A DNA stretch of 64,000 nt from contig OX393579.1 of NCBI GenBank assembly GCA_947652605.1, forward strand, positions 41,484,970 to 41,548,969, written 5' to 3'. Positions within the stretch are counted from its first letter, which is position 1. Every line of letters starts with the position of its first letter. Positions 24,610 to 35,625 of the stretch are shown here, in pieces. The DNA is from Elmis aenea (taxonomy: Eukaryota > Arthropoda > Insecta > Coleoptera > Elmidae). The notes under the pieces were generated by a model, which worked only from the letters and a program-made list of their open reading frames with translations, made no database searches and had not been told where the DNA came from. The position numbers were made by a program, and so were the translations under genes.

Positions 24610-25245
24610 TTATACCAAGAGGTGATACCACAAGTAGAAACTGTCAAATATCTTGGTCTTCACCTAGATAACAAGGTTAACTGGAAAGACCACATTACAA
24701 AAAAGAAAAAACAGATCGAGCTGAAAATTAAGAAGATGTATTGGCTGATTGGTCGCAGATCAAAATTATCAACAGAAAACAAATTACTTATATATAAAAG
24801 CGTAATTAGACCGATCTGGACCTACGGAATAGAGCTCTGGGGCTGCGCAGCCAAATCTCACATAGAAACTATACAGAGAACTCAATCTAAAACTCTTCGA
24901 GCTATAACAAACGCGCCGTGGTACATATCAAACCACACATTACATACAGATCTAAATATTCCCTACGTGAGAGAAGTAATCGAGGACAGAACCAGCAAGC
25001 ACAACAGAAAACTTGAAGCTCACCCAAACCCACTACTTGAGACGGTACTACAACCTATGCAAGGCAGAAGACTGAAGAGACGCTGGCCAACAGACTTACA
25101 TAAATGGTAACTGAGGGGGCCTCGATGGACGCTCACCTCTCCACGTCACCAGTGCAAGAAACTCAACCTCCTGCACACGCCAACGCATTAGCTTATAGAT
25201 TGAATAAATCTGATTGCTAAGAAATAATTATAAAAAAAAAATTAT
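24610..25245 (+). mobile_element. 5'-truncated Jockey LINE copy
   Basis: It comprises the coding fragment at 24622-25110, about 115 bases of 3' untranslated region, and an A-rich tail. The left border is set by where homology-like coding starts and is approximate. No target duplication could be defined. Confidence 0.65.
24622..25110 (+). pseudogene. C-terminal end of a Jockey-type LINE reverse transcriptase
   Basis: The frame gives about 160 residues with the Jockey post-catalytic region: VETVKYLGLHLDNKVNWKDH, then a helix rich in Lys, YKSVIRPIWTYGIELWGCA, and NAPWYISNHTLHTDL. These motifs follow the FADD-containing palm in Jockey elements. The catalytic part and ORF1 are missing, as expected for 5' truncation on insertion. 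The frame ends at TAA and is followed by a short 3' region (GGGGGCCTCGATGGACGCTC...) that runs into an A-rich tail near 25229. It is uninterrupted, so it may be fairly recent. Confidence 0.85.
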
Positions 25246-26024
25246 TTATTGCAGTAGGTGGTCAGATTTTAAAAAATATATAGGGGTCGCGTTTTGATAG
25301 CAGAAAGCATCGCCGGAAAACATATTTTTCGAGATTTCTTAACTTCCAATCAATAGAATAGGCGGTACAAACATTAAAACGAATTTAAAAAATATATCGA
25401 TGATCATAGCTCTTAGGCTGGTCGCTGACATGCAATTACCAGTTGTGCAACAGTTTGGTTGCGGGAGTCATGACAATAATTGTTTATATAACAACGCGCT
25501 CACATGCGTCGTGCGTACAACTGTAAATTTCGGCAGTTTATGTAAAGACACAAACTAAGCAATTGCCCGACTTCAAACAACTGTTTTGTGTCGTATAGGT
25601 TAAAATTTGATCCTCCTTATTATCTCAAGAGCACACACTCGTAGAAATCCATGATACAGCCAAACTATTCAGTTGCTCCTTTGCTTGCATGCAGTGGCGC
25701 GCAGTTGATATTAATTGCCAGGGTGCGAACTCATTTCAGGCGCCCTAAATCCATATTGTTAATGTCACGGATAAAAAATGTACAATTGGCAACATTCAAT
25801 TGAGTTGAGAGAAGTTAGTGTTATTCGCTTCGCAAGCGCAAGCGTATTATAAACGAAAATTGACATTGTCATTTTACTTTTACGTAGTAGTAAACGTAGG
25901 TTCGGAGTTCAGAAGCCTGTCGAAATATCGGGAACTTTTCGACATAAATGTTCGTTAGAAGGCAATAAGTCTACGAATAAAATTTAGATCGACAATAAAT
26001 TAATTAACACTATTCTACATTTTT

Positions 26025-26260
26025 TACACTTGGTCAAACTAGTGAAACTTTAAACATATAGAAATTCATCTTTCTTTAAACACAACACCCTATATTTTCT
26101 TAGTCTAATAGAACATTTAATTGCTCTTCAAAAAAAATCGGCGTTTTTTATAAATAAAATTGATATTTCCAGAGATATCGCGATTTTTGATTAAATCTGG
26201 GACATACGATAACGGTCAGATACCAAATTTTATAGTAATATCTTCAATAATATCTCTGTT
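26025..26260. repeat. Fragment related to the 35.6-kb foldback family
   Basis: ACTTGGTCAAACTAGTGAAACTTTAAACAT, AACACCCTATATTTTCTTAGTCTAATAGAA and AATTGATATTTCCAGAGATATCGCG recur in 36025-36205. The TACGATAACGGTCAGATACC block at its end recurs at 6500. Confidence 0.6.
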
Positions 26261-26702
26261 TCCTTACTTTTGTTATGTTTTCATGTAATTCTGATTTGTT
26301 GAATTTATGTGAATTCTGTTTATGTTCTGGATCTTTAAATTTTTTTTAACCCTTTATCACATATTTTTCCTGTTTCAATTTCAACTAAATAAAGAAAGTG
26401 AGTTGGCGATTCTAGCAACAATTCACCTGGTCACCCTTAGTGCAAGTGCTATTCTTTTTGTTCAGCTCGTATCGTATTGAAGCAAATTCGTTTTAAGGAA
26501 AATGCCGTCGCATTCCTTCGGTCTCTTTTCGTTTTTGCATGAAAATATGTAAAGGCACAATTTTATCTCGTTGCATGCGCCCCTTGATTGACAGCGCGCG
26601 GGTGCAAAGCACCCCTTGCAACCCCGGCACGACGCGCCTCTGCGTAAGTGAGCGCGGTTTAGCCATTCGCGGATCAAACTGTTGCAGCACTGAAACCCTT
26701 AT

Positions 26703-27100
26703 TCTCCTAGCGTCGTCAAATGACGACGTTTACCTGTCCTTCAATAACGGTGTATTGTCAGGTACCTGATGATTTTAAACCTGTCAGCTTAAGTTTTATT
26801 ACTCAGGTAAACAATTGTTTTCATAAATGTAGCCATTGCATCGCAGTAAGTTGCAGACTTCGAACATATTTAATTGTTAAAAGTGACCAATTTACGAGAG
26901 AACACGAAAACCATGACGTCGTCAAAAAAGTAAGTACTAAATAATATAATTACGGTAAAAATATTTTATCTGTTTACATATTTTGAATATATAATAGTCA
27001 AGTGTTTTTTATATAAAATGTAATTATTTATAATAACATTTATAAGGGAGTTATTTCGCTATAAATTTGATTGTCGTCATATGACGACGCTAGGAGAATG
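26703..27100. repeat. Inverted pair of palindromic subterminal repeats in piggyBac
   Basis: TCTCCTAGCGTCGTCAAATGACGAC at about 26704-26727 is repeated in inverse orientation at 27072-27097 (GTCGTCATATGACGACGCTAGGAGA). A third copy in the first orientation lies at 28983-29005, inside the right end. The core GTCGTCATATGACGAC is itself a perfect palindrome. Repeats of this kind in piggyBac ends are plausible transposase binding sites. Confidence 0.7.
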
Positions 27101-27149
27101 CATGTACTAACATACCCTATTTGTCCTTAGATTTTTGAGTGTAGCCGAA

Positions 27150-28875
27150 ATGATGGATTTGTTAGAAAATGATGATAGTGACCAAGATATTTTTATTGAA
27201 CCACCTGCAGTTAATGAGCTAACAGACGAAGATTCAGATGAAGAAGAAGGGACGAATATAAACTGTTAATCCAGAAATCAACTAATGGCACCGGCAGAGA
27301 AAAAACAGATCAGAAAAAAAGTTTCAACTATTTCCAACCTAAACAAAATACCAAAGATCACCAAAAAATCAGAAAAAGATCAAATTATATGGAGCAGTGG
27401 CGGTCTAACTATACATATCCAACCTAGTCAATTTCATCTTATGGCAGAAGAAAATATTGATGAAGTCACTGCTGTTCAATATTTTGAACGGTTTTTTGAT
27501 GATACTTTAATCGAATTAATTATTACTGCCAGTTCCGAATATTGCTTATCAAAAAACTGGCCAGATATAAAATTAACCAAAGAGGAACTGCGAGTATTTT
27601 TTGCCATTTTAATTGTTTCTGGGTACAATCCATTGCCAGGAAAAGCAATGTATTGGAGTACATGTAGTGATTTGCGCAACATTGCGATATATGAATCTAT
27701 GCGGAGGGATAGATTTGATAATATCATGAAATCACTTCATTTTTAATCAAATTTAAACTTAGACAAGCTCGATAAGTTTTCCAAATTACGACCATTAATT
27801 TCATATATACAAAAAAAAATGTATGGAAAATTATACACCCACCTCAGCAATATCGCATGATGAGGCAATGGTGGAATACTTCGGTAGGCACAAATGTAAG
27901 CAAACGATTAGAAATAAACCAATACGATTTGGATACAAGGTTTGGTGTCAAAATTCACCATCTGGTTATCTAATCGCCTTTTATCCTTACCAAGGAAAAA
28001 CTTATCGAGGAAATGAAATAATGGAGAGTAAATTTGGTAAATGTTCATCTACAGTGCTTTCCTTGCTAGACCAATATCCTATAAGTAAGTCAGAATATCC
28101 GTACCATATCTATTGCGATAATTGGTTTACCACGTTTCCTCTACTATCGGAACTAAAAGATCGTGGATATAATTGCACCGGTACAATAAGAGCCAACCGC
28201 TTGGGAAACAACAGCTGCCTTTTGAACGCAAAAGAATTTGAAAAGAAAAATAGAGGCCATACAGAAATTGCGACTGCAAAATTCGACGGAAACAATGTTT
28301 TTGTAACTCGGTGGAAAGATAATGCAGTAGTAACAGTTGCTTCTTCAAGTTTTGCAGCTGATCCTGAAGGAAGCGTCAAGCGATGGAGTAAGAGTGACCT
28401 GAAGCACATTTTTGTAAGTATTCCGCATTCCATTCAAAATTATAATCAAAATATGGGTGGTACTGACAGAATGGATCAAAATGTAAATGCTTATCGCATA
28501 TCCATTCGTGAAGAGAAATGGTGGTGGTCACTATTTACATGGATGTTAGACGTTTCTGTACAAAACGCTTGGTTGCTAGCGCGATCACAAACAAATTCTA
28601 CAAAAATGTCTCAACATAGTTTTCGTCGAGATTTGGCAATGTCATACCTGTTGCAACATACAAATCCTCCAAAAGCAGCTGGAAGGAAACCGAAAAATCC
28701 ATCTGGAGCTACTATAGCTCGTTTGGACAAAATTGAACATTTTGTCAAAAAAACAGGAAACAATAAGCAGAGACGTTGTGCTGGAAGTAACTGCAAATCT
28801 ACAATTAGAACTGAATGTTCGAAATGCAATGCAGGATTATGTATACCTTGCTTTCAACCTTATCATAGTTTATAA
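27150..28875 (+). pseudogene. piggyBac transposase, broken in three places
   Basis: The protein begins MMDLLEN with an acidic PGBD-like N-terminus (PPAVNELTDEDSDEEE). An in-frame stop at 27267-27269 follows, then APAEKK and the DDE_Tnp_1_7 domain. A second stop interrupts at 27744-27746, inside the LHF..NLDKLDKFSKLRPLI region. The frame shifts near 27815-27825, and the rest is open to 28875. The three catalytic aspartates are visible in SHDEAMVEYFGR, YCDNWFTT and GGTDRMDQ. The C-terminal Cys/His cluster is present (CAGSNCK, then CSKCNAGLCIPCFQPYH). The catalytic part is intact in sequence, but the gene cannot make a full protein. Confidence 0.9.
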
Positions 28876-29159
28876 GTTTATAGTTTATATGTCTCAAATT
28901 TAATTTACATTGTAATATACTTTCACAAATAAATCTGAAATTATAAAACATACCAAGATTATTATTATTTGTACTCATATTCCCCTAGCGTCGTCATATA
29001 ACGACAGCTCCTAAGTCAGGACCTGCGTCCTGTAATTTAATAAAAAGTGATTTTTCATGTATCTATGGCCATTTTTAAACAACTGATTGAATTTCAAAAC
29101 ATTTTGATAAATATTTCTTAATTCCGGAGAATAGGGGTTAATTGCATGTCAGCGACCAG

Positions 29160-30102
29160 TTCTACGGCCATTGTTTTTTTTTTCATAAAAGCAAATTAAC
29201 AGGGTGTTATAATTAATTATCTATAAAGAAAAATCGATAAAAGTGTCATGCTATCCGACGTATTTGAGAAAAATGTTGTTACGATACTTCAAAAAAATTT
29301 TCTCATTTGTAAAAAATAAAATCAATTTTATTTTCGCAACCCCGGTTGCCTGATATTAATGATATTTTATATTAATTAAGGAAAATAATTTGTAGTTAAA
29401 ATTAAAACAGTCATAAAATATTTGCTTCTAAGAAATTTTGCACCGCCAATTATAAAGATGGTATAGTAAAAATATTTCCAGTCCAGCTGGTTGCTATTGT
29501 GACTCAAGTCGTGCACACATTTCATCATTTAGTAATTGGATTGAAAGCATAGAATCCTTCAGCTTTATAATTTATAAAATAGATAGCAGAACTAGTTATT
29601 GGACAATATCAATTGTTCGATTTTAGCGCAACAAGAAATAAAACGGTTCATTACAATGAGTATACTGGCAGCATCTTCAACTACAATACAATGAATTCTT
29701 CTAATTAAATGGGACCTATAACGGCAAAGCGAGTTCATTCTCGTGTCGGCATGTTATCGTGATCACTTTAATGTATGCACTGCTTGACATGAATAATAAT
29801 ACTGCGTTTCATAGTGTTTTCTAGCACTTAACCAAATTAAAACCCTGGATTTAATGAAATTTTTCGATTGTGACAATATAATTTAAGTTTTTACACTACA
29901 AAGATTATTTTAATGTTCAAGTCAGCTCAAGAAAAACAGACATCCGTCCATAAGTAACGTAGATTTCGTAGATCGAATTAAAAACGTAGTATTGTTAAAT
30001 AATGCAGATGTAACTGATTATTAGCTAAAGATTACCACCGCACACATGAAATTGTTTGTAAGTAAATTAAACGACTTAGTTTATTAAAAAAAAAAAACCA
30101 TA
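29160..30102. other. No recognisable gene
   Basis: AT-rich sequence without identifiable frames or terminal repeats. Confidence 0.35.
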
Positions 30103-30104
30103 AA

Positions 30105-30525
30105 CAGGGTGATTGAATTTGAATTTAAGCATGGAAATTTCGCTTATTATAAGTTAGAGTATAGGTTTAAATTTGGCAACGCTGCTAATTTCGGTGCTCA
30201 TTAATAATCCGAAGAGAAATTGAAAATATCTCAAACCTCAAACGGTATCCCAGAAAATTTTGAAAAACCGTAAAATACGATTTTTGAAAATCGTCTGTAA
30301 CTCCTTTGGATTATAAAATATTTCAAATATAAAGCAACATTGCCGACGCAACATTTTAAGCCAAATCGGGTGGTGATCACAATTTTTTTTCGGGTCGATT
30401 CGTGTTTCATGACAACCAACTTAATTTTGCTTATGGGCGCAATTTTAGCTATTTACATAATCAAATTGTTTTTTTTTCAAATTAATTGTTGCATCACACA
30501 AGTTATTTTACTATGTTCATTCCGT
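30105..30525. mobile_element. Left part of an ACAGGGTG-type foldback, cut by a Penelope-like element
   Basis: CAGGGTGATTGAATTTGAATTTAAGCATGG starts a left arm that follows the plan of 12240-13437, up to the GGGCGCAATTTTAGCTATTTAC block. It is then interrupted at 30525 by the Penelope-like element and resumes for a short distance after 32163. The frame at 30231-30419 is arm sequence. Confidence 0.65.
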
Positions 30526-30599
30526 GTTTGATGGGAAGTAACAACCTTACTTGATGAAATTTAAGCGAAAAATATTGGGTATTAGGTTAGGTGTAATAG

Positions 30600-30665
30600 A
30601 GTACTAATTCAAACTATTCATATATTTCGGACTTAATTAAGTCCTTCTTCAGTGGATACTACAAT
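30600..30665 (-). ncRNA. Hammerhead-ribozyme core in the Penelope-like terminal repeat
   Basis: On the minus strand the core CTGAAGA (plus 30646-30652) is followed by a stem II that is a perfect inverted repeat (GGACTTAATTAAGTCC) and then GAAA (plus 30625-30628). Core spacing is correct. Stem III and the cleavage U are not obvious, so activity is uncertain. Confidence 0.55.
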
Positions 30666-31231
30666 ACATAAAAAATGTTATTTAATAATAATAGACTAAT
30701 AGCTGAAGGCAAATGAAACTTACAGTTTATATAGGTTATACCATGAGGTGGAAATAATGATGATTGTACCATAACAATATATAAGCCATTCATAGATGGT
30801 GGAGTAAACCAAGTCACAAAACAATATTACATTAAGATTAACAATTTAAAAAACAGATTAAAAACATCAAAAGATGTAAACGTGATTGAAACAAACGAAC
30901 GAGGAACAAAGTCAAAAAATTATTATATGACAGGCAGACTGCCAACAGCAGTAAGTTAATATTACTAAAACAAAAATATTATTTTTGGCGGGAATTATAA
31001 AACTCAAAATTGTTGAAGAAAATGGAAATACAAGCCAGTGTAATTCAAATAATTACCTGGGCAAATGTATACCAAAAAAAAGAAAAAAAATAATATTATA
31101 CAAAATTAAATATGAATCAGATTGAAATTAATGTAAAAAGACCATTAAACCAAACCTAATATGAATGAAAATATAATTACGATTGAACAGACAAAAAGCC
31201 TCACTCGATGAATTAACAAGTAGTACTGGAA

Positions 31232-32090
31232 TTAATTTTTGAAATTTTTATGGTAATGAAGTAGTAAAGTGTAAATATTACTTAAATCTTGAACATCGGT
31301 TTTGTAGTTAAGGGTAGAACTATGAGTTTGAATGTGGCACATTTCTAAAAATAAACGTTTCTTGTAATTTGATTCAAAACAAAGGATTTTTGGGTGGTCA
31401 AAATTTATACGATGGTCATCATTTGTGACATGTTGGCTGAGGGCCGTAGCATTAGGATTGTTAAAAATGTCCCTTTTGTGTTGATACACTCTCATACCTA
31501 ATTATTGGGAAGTTTGACCAACATATACAGAATCACAAAAGGAGCAAGGAATAAGATAAACTAAGTCTGATTTTTGTAACAAAGGAACACTGTCTTTCAA
31601 CCTGCTAAAAAGATTTTTAATGGTTAAAGGGTTACGTTTAGCAATAAATAGTTGTTTGTAGTCTTTAAAAATATGTATGATTTTTGGGGTAAGGCAATCT
31701 ATATTCGGAAGGACTCTATAAATGTTTTGGATAAGGAGAGGATCTGAAACAGTATGGGTTCTCATATCAGAGACATTGAAAATAAGTTTTTTTAAAAAAG
31801 GTGAAGGATAAGAGTTGTATAAAAGCAAATTGTAAAATTTAACAAGATTCCTTTGTAACAGTGAGGGATGTGAAATTTTTTTAATACGGCTTTTTAGACC
31901 AAGAATGACATTGGTTTTGATTCTGAGGGGATGATTAGATAAATAGTTAATGTATCTCCCAGACGCAGTAGGTTTTTGGTACCAATCGAGGATAATGAGG
32001 TTGTTAGGACCTCTGATAAGTAACGTGTCCAAAAAAGGAACACTGGTATTAGTTTCTTCTTTAATAGTGAACTAACTGTATGTTCACATT
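31232..32090 (-). pseudogene. Penelope-like reverse transcriptase end plus GIY-YIG endonuclease
   Basis: Reading on the minus strand, the frame begins in the C-terminal palm/thumb region of Penelope-like reverse transcriptase (SVPFLDTLLIR, then LDWYQKPTASGRYINYLSNHP). It continues through a linker to the GIY-YIG endonuclease: LVYLIPCSFCDSVYVGQTSQ, then RVYQHKRDI, ALSQHVTNDDHRINFDHPKIL and KRLFLEMCHI. One in-frame stop at 31502-31504, directly after the GQT motif, splits the endonuclease. The frame is otherwise open across more than 260 codons. The palm motifs with the catalytic aspartates lie upstream and are missing through 5' truncation. Confidence 0.9.
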
Positions 32091-32452
32091 ATAACTGTTA
32101 AAGGTATCCAAAAATTAGTACTCTATTACACCTAACCTAATACCCAATATTTTTCGCTTAAATATGTTCATTCCGTTTACGTAAATAAGCTCAATAATTT
32201 TCTCTCCTATGAACCGTTATTTTCATTTCATAATTACTGAAAATAAGTACCTACCTACTAAAAATTAAGTGTTTTACCGTTATGGAAGAGCCAGCCCACT
32301 GATTCTTTGTAAGTACTCTGCTGGCAGGAGATTTCTTACCTGAAATAAAAAAATAAAAAATTAGCAATTATCTGTTAGTAAGTAATCAAACACAGTGTAA
32401 AAATTATGTATAAAATATGGAATAGCATGGTCGATGTATCTTTAAAATTAAA

Positions 32453-33627
32453 TACACCAGGTTATTATTCAATTTGACTGTTGCACCCCTTCTGTAACTC
32501 TGTTATTTTAGACGAAAACCCCAATAAACCTTATATTTTTTCTCTATCAAAAGACGCTAAAATATTTTTTATACGGTAAAGTATATCAGACCGGCGGCAG
32601 TAAACTTTTATTTTTAATTACACAGTATACTTTATATTAATTCTGATGGGAGATTTAATTCTAAATCAGATCGTGCATTAAGACAAACATACAAAGTAAA
32701 ATATTTAAGAAAATTGTGTTTAAAAATTACTGTATTAACTATTTTTCACAAACTGTTGTACAGGGTGATTCAAATTCGCTTATTACTGAAGATAGAGGGT
32801 AGGTTTAAATTTGGCAAAGTTGCTAATTTTATGCTCATGAATAATATCAAAACAAATTTGAAATATCTTTGTTTTTGAAAAAATTGAAAAAAACTGAAAA
32901 AGACTATTTTTTTAAATTTTTTCCAAAATATTTCAAGATATTTTAAATCTGTTTTGATATTATTAATGAGCATCAAATTTAGCAACTTTGCCAAATTTGA
33001 ACCTACTCTCTATCTTCAGTAATAAGCGAGACCCCATGGTCACCCTCGAATTTGAATCACCCTGTATTAGAAAAGACCAAACACGATCGTTGCAGAAATG
33101 GACAATTTATAACTTGTGTAAATGAGCTTCATTGTTTTTCGACGAAAAACCATCATGTTGTAAGTACCTTTAAAATAGACCTTCTGTCGAATTGCTTCGG
33201 TGTGTATTCAAGAAGATAAAATTAAATGCTCACAAAATAATGATTTTTCGTCAAAAAAAAAAGTAAAACACTTAAACAAGTTATAAACCGTCAATTACTA
33301 CTGCTATCGTATTTTGTCTAGTCAAATACCACGATTTTGTGAAAACAATAAATAATTTTTCTATTAGTTTTTTTTTAAATTAGTTTTATGTATGTTTATA
33401 ATTTTTTAATGAACTATCGAATTTAAAAATAAATTCTGTATCATAATAAACAAAAAAAGTATAATTTAATTTAAAAAAAGTTGACTGACTTATTTCATTG
33501 TAAAAAAACCTTGTAACGTCATTTAAAAGATAATTTCCTGAGATTTAAAAAAAGTAAGGTTTAAAGGGATTTCTTCATAAAGTAACAAAGTTATAGGGGT
33601 GCAGCAGTCAAACTGAATCAGCCAGTA
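32453..33627. mobile_element. Foldback element with TTTGACTGTTGCACCCC arms
   Basis: The left arm starts TACACCAGGTTATTATTCAA and the right arm ends GAATCAGCCAGTATA, with inverted GTCAAACTGAATC and GGGGTGCAGCAGTC blocks. It hosts the smaller foldback at 32759-33066. It is related to 12592-12880. Confidence 0.65.
32759..33066. mobile_element. Near-perfect 308-bp foldback MITE
   Basis: TACAGGGTGATTCAAATTCG at the left is the inverse of the right end CGAATTTGAATCACCCTGTA, and TA flanks both ends. The arms (GAAGATAGAGGGTAGGTTTAAATTTGG and its inverse) meet near 32910. The right arm has a GCGAGACCCCATGG block that the left arm lacks. The minus-strand frame at 32770-32994 is hairpin sequence. Confidence 0.85.
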
Positions 33628-34984
33628 TATAAAAATTGTAAACTTACTCTATGATAACATCAACAAGGTAAAATATAAAAATAAGAATAATGTGAATTAA
33701 AAGATTTACAAAAACTTAGCAATTTGTTGTAGTGAACTCAATAGTTCGCATAAGTGGTAAATTGCAGAGTTAGACGTTTCGTATCCTATGGTACCTGTCA
33801 TCAAAAGTACTAATTTTATGAATGTTAATTTGGATATTAAATTAAATGTTAAGAATAGAATACTGAAACATATGATTAAAATATTGAAATATTATAAATG
33901 TTCAGATATTCTAAACAATTTTTAGGATCCCAATACATAGTAAGCAAAATTGATGAAAAGTTTTGAATATGATTTTATTAAGATTTACTTAAATATGTAC
34001 GAACAAAAATATGGTCTTAAACAATCTTAAGATCTTAACACAATAACATAACATTGCTATAAACTATGAAACAAATTATTTTGCAGTTTATTCCTGTAGT
34101 GCAAATATAATATTTTAAAATTAATTTTATCTTTTTGCTTAAAGAATCTAGAATTTTTTATTACACCTTTTACAAGGGACAGATGACGTAAAAATGATTT
34201 TTTATAACTGTTTTTTTTTAGGTATTAGCTGCAGCTGCCTTGCTATAAAACATACTAAACCACACGAAAGATACGTCCGTTTAATAAATGAATACTTGGG
34301 AAAGGGTTCCCATGTGAGGATGACAAATTTGGGGGAGGGTCAAGATAGATCTTAGTCAGCCGACACCTTTCGTTACCTAGTTTAGGAAACCCAATTTAGA
34401 GTTTCTGGCCCCGACGTTACCAACAAGATTTCGAACAAAATAAATTGCATTTTGCTCGAGTTACAAAAGCAATCTTAAGTGAAACCTACCAGCAAATGTA
34501 TACGCTAATATATGAGCGTAATTTAGATTTACAAAATTAATTAATTATCTAGTACTCCGGTTTATTCGATTAAAACTTGTAGTTTTGTCCTCGTGAAACT
34601 AACCAAACTCCGGTGGCAAGTTTAATTGACAGTGCAATTATGTATAAATAAATACTTCAGGCGGCGATTGCAACCAGTTATAGATTTATTGCGTGTATAA
34701 AAATTAAATGTCAGACGTATTCTACACCAGTAATACACTGCATAGTTACGTCAAAGCTGCTTGCCTGTTAAATTTTTATTTCATGAATTTGTTAAAAAAA
34801 AAATATATACATTTGCTTAAAATATTTTTCATATCAATACATTTTTGGCCCATCAAAAATTCTATTATAAAATTTTCTTAAACAGTTGAAAGTGCGGGCC
34901 TACTCTAAAACCCTAAAGAAACCGACGTGCGAGTCGGCCCTGGTGTAAAACAAAATACACAAACTATGTTATGTACCTACTAAC
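33628..34984. other. No gene; one possible hAT end
   Basis: AT-rich. Near 34900-34930 the sequence CGACGTGCGAGTCGGCCCTG looks like a hAT-type right end, but no matching left end or duplication was found. Confidence 0.35.
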
Positions 34985-35330
34985 AAGGAAGAATCAAGAT
35001 ACGTTGTTGCTAGAATTTGATTAAGGCTGTTTATTGCATTAAGGACATCAAAACCAAATGTATTCCAGAGTTATACGTGCCACTGGCCATTTCCTTCGGA
35101 AAAATAGAGGCAAAACTGACAAATTGGTATAAAAAGGTCATTTTTGCGATCGCATTGGCCATGAAACAGTCAGAGACAAAATCGAAATTCTTCTATTTAC
35201 CAATGCGCGCATGCTTTGCATGTAAAATGGTGCAAGATTTTGAAAAAAATCTTGAACAGTTCCGGAGAAAAACGTCAAAAACGAAACCCCTGCATAAGCG
35301 CCATGATTTGGGAAGTTATGGTATATCTGT
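34985..35330 (+). repeat. Single arm of the CAAGGGAAGG foldback family
   Basis: This is one arm of the element at 1572-2282, including the ATACGTTGTTGCTAGAATTTGATT, GTTATACGTGCCACTGGCCAT and ACCAATGCGCGCATGCTTTG blocks. The opposite arm is absent. The frames at 35017 and 35138 come from this repeat. Confidence 0.7.
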
Positions 35331-35394
35331 ATAACTAGATATAGGGTAAATAACTTTAATGGGTTTAGTGGTCTTACTGAAGAAGGCTTCAATG

Positions 35395-35470
35395 GGGCAT
35401 CAAGAAAACTCTTTGTTGATCACCAATATTTCGGATTTATTTTAATCCTTCCTCAGGGTCATCCAAGTGA
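35395..35470 (-). ncRNA. Hammerhead-like core from a Penelope-like element
   Basis: On the minus strand, CTGAGGA (plus 35450-35456), a stem II with GGATT pairing with AATCC around AAAATA, and GAAA (plus 35429-35432) give the hammerhead core. The clear stem III and cleavage U are lacking. No Penelope coding sequence is visible beside it, so it is a solo terminal-repeat remnant. Confidence 0.45.
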
Positions 35471-35552
35471 GAATGTAATTTGAAGTTGAACTACTTGGAT
35501 CCCAGAGCAGAAATTCCTTTAAAAATTGTATTCAGAAAGGGGTTAAAATTTT

Positions 35553-35625
35553 GACTGTAGGTATATTATTGAAATTTTAAGTATATCATTGAAATTTTTA
35601 AGTATGTTATTGAAATTTTTAGGTA
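35553..35625. repeat. Short tandem repeat, three copies of about 22 bases
   Basis: The unit GTATRTYATTGAAATTTTTAA is repeated three times, directly abutting the left end of the following foldback element. Confidence 0.7.

Larger units (their letters stand above)
26695..29137 (+). mobile_element. piggyBac transposon with decayed transposase
   Basis: The left end ACCCTTATTCTCC and the inverse of the right end (ACCCCTATTCTCC) differ by one base. The right flank is TTAA. The left flank reads TGAA, a probable one-base decay of TTAA. The length of 2.44 kb is typical for piggyBac. It contains one transposase gene (27150-28875) and three copies of a CCTAGCGTCGTCATATGACGAC-like palindrome near the ends. 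Confidence 0.85.
25418..29159. mobile_element. MITE of unknown family, split by a piggyBac insertion
   Basis: The left end starts CTGGTCGCTGACATGCAATT and continues to TGCAACAGTTTGGTTGCG. The right terminal repeat is interrupted by piggyBac. Its outer 18-22 bases (29138-29159) and its inner part (26654-26694, AAACTGTTGCAGCAC) together are the inverse of the left end. Similarity also continues inward to GCGCTCAC near 25497. Without piggyBac the element is about 1.3 kb and non-coding apart from short frames. No clear target duplication is seen (CTCTTAGG against TTCTACGG), so I cannot place it in a superfamily. Confidence 0.7.
30512..32176 (-). mobile_element. 5'-truncated Penelope-like element with inverted ends
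   Basis: The 14 bases TATGTTCATTCCGT occur at 30512-30525 and again at 32163-32176, a target duplication. Just inside, TTAAGCGAAAAATATTGGGTATTAGG... (about 30560-30608) is inverted at 32115-32162, the inverted terminal arrangement seen in Penelope-like elements. The minus strand encodes the end of the reverse transcriptase and a GIY-YIG endonuclease (31232-32090). A hammerhead core lies at 30600-30665. Confidence 0.85.

Noticed and set aside
26462..26944. GC-richer frames on both strands
   Set aside because: They lie in the right terminal repeat of the MITE and in the left end of piggyBac, and overlap each other on opposite strands.
34900..34935. A hAT end (CGAGTCGGCCCTG)
   Set aside because: No left end or target duplication could be found, so no element was called.
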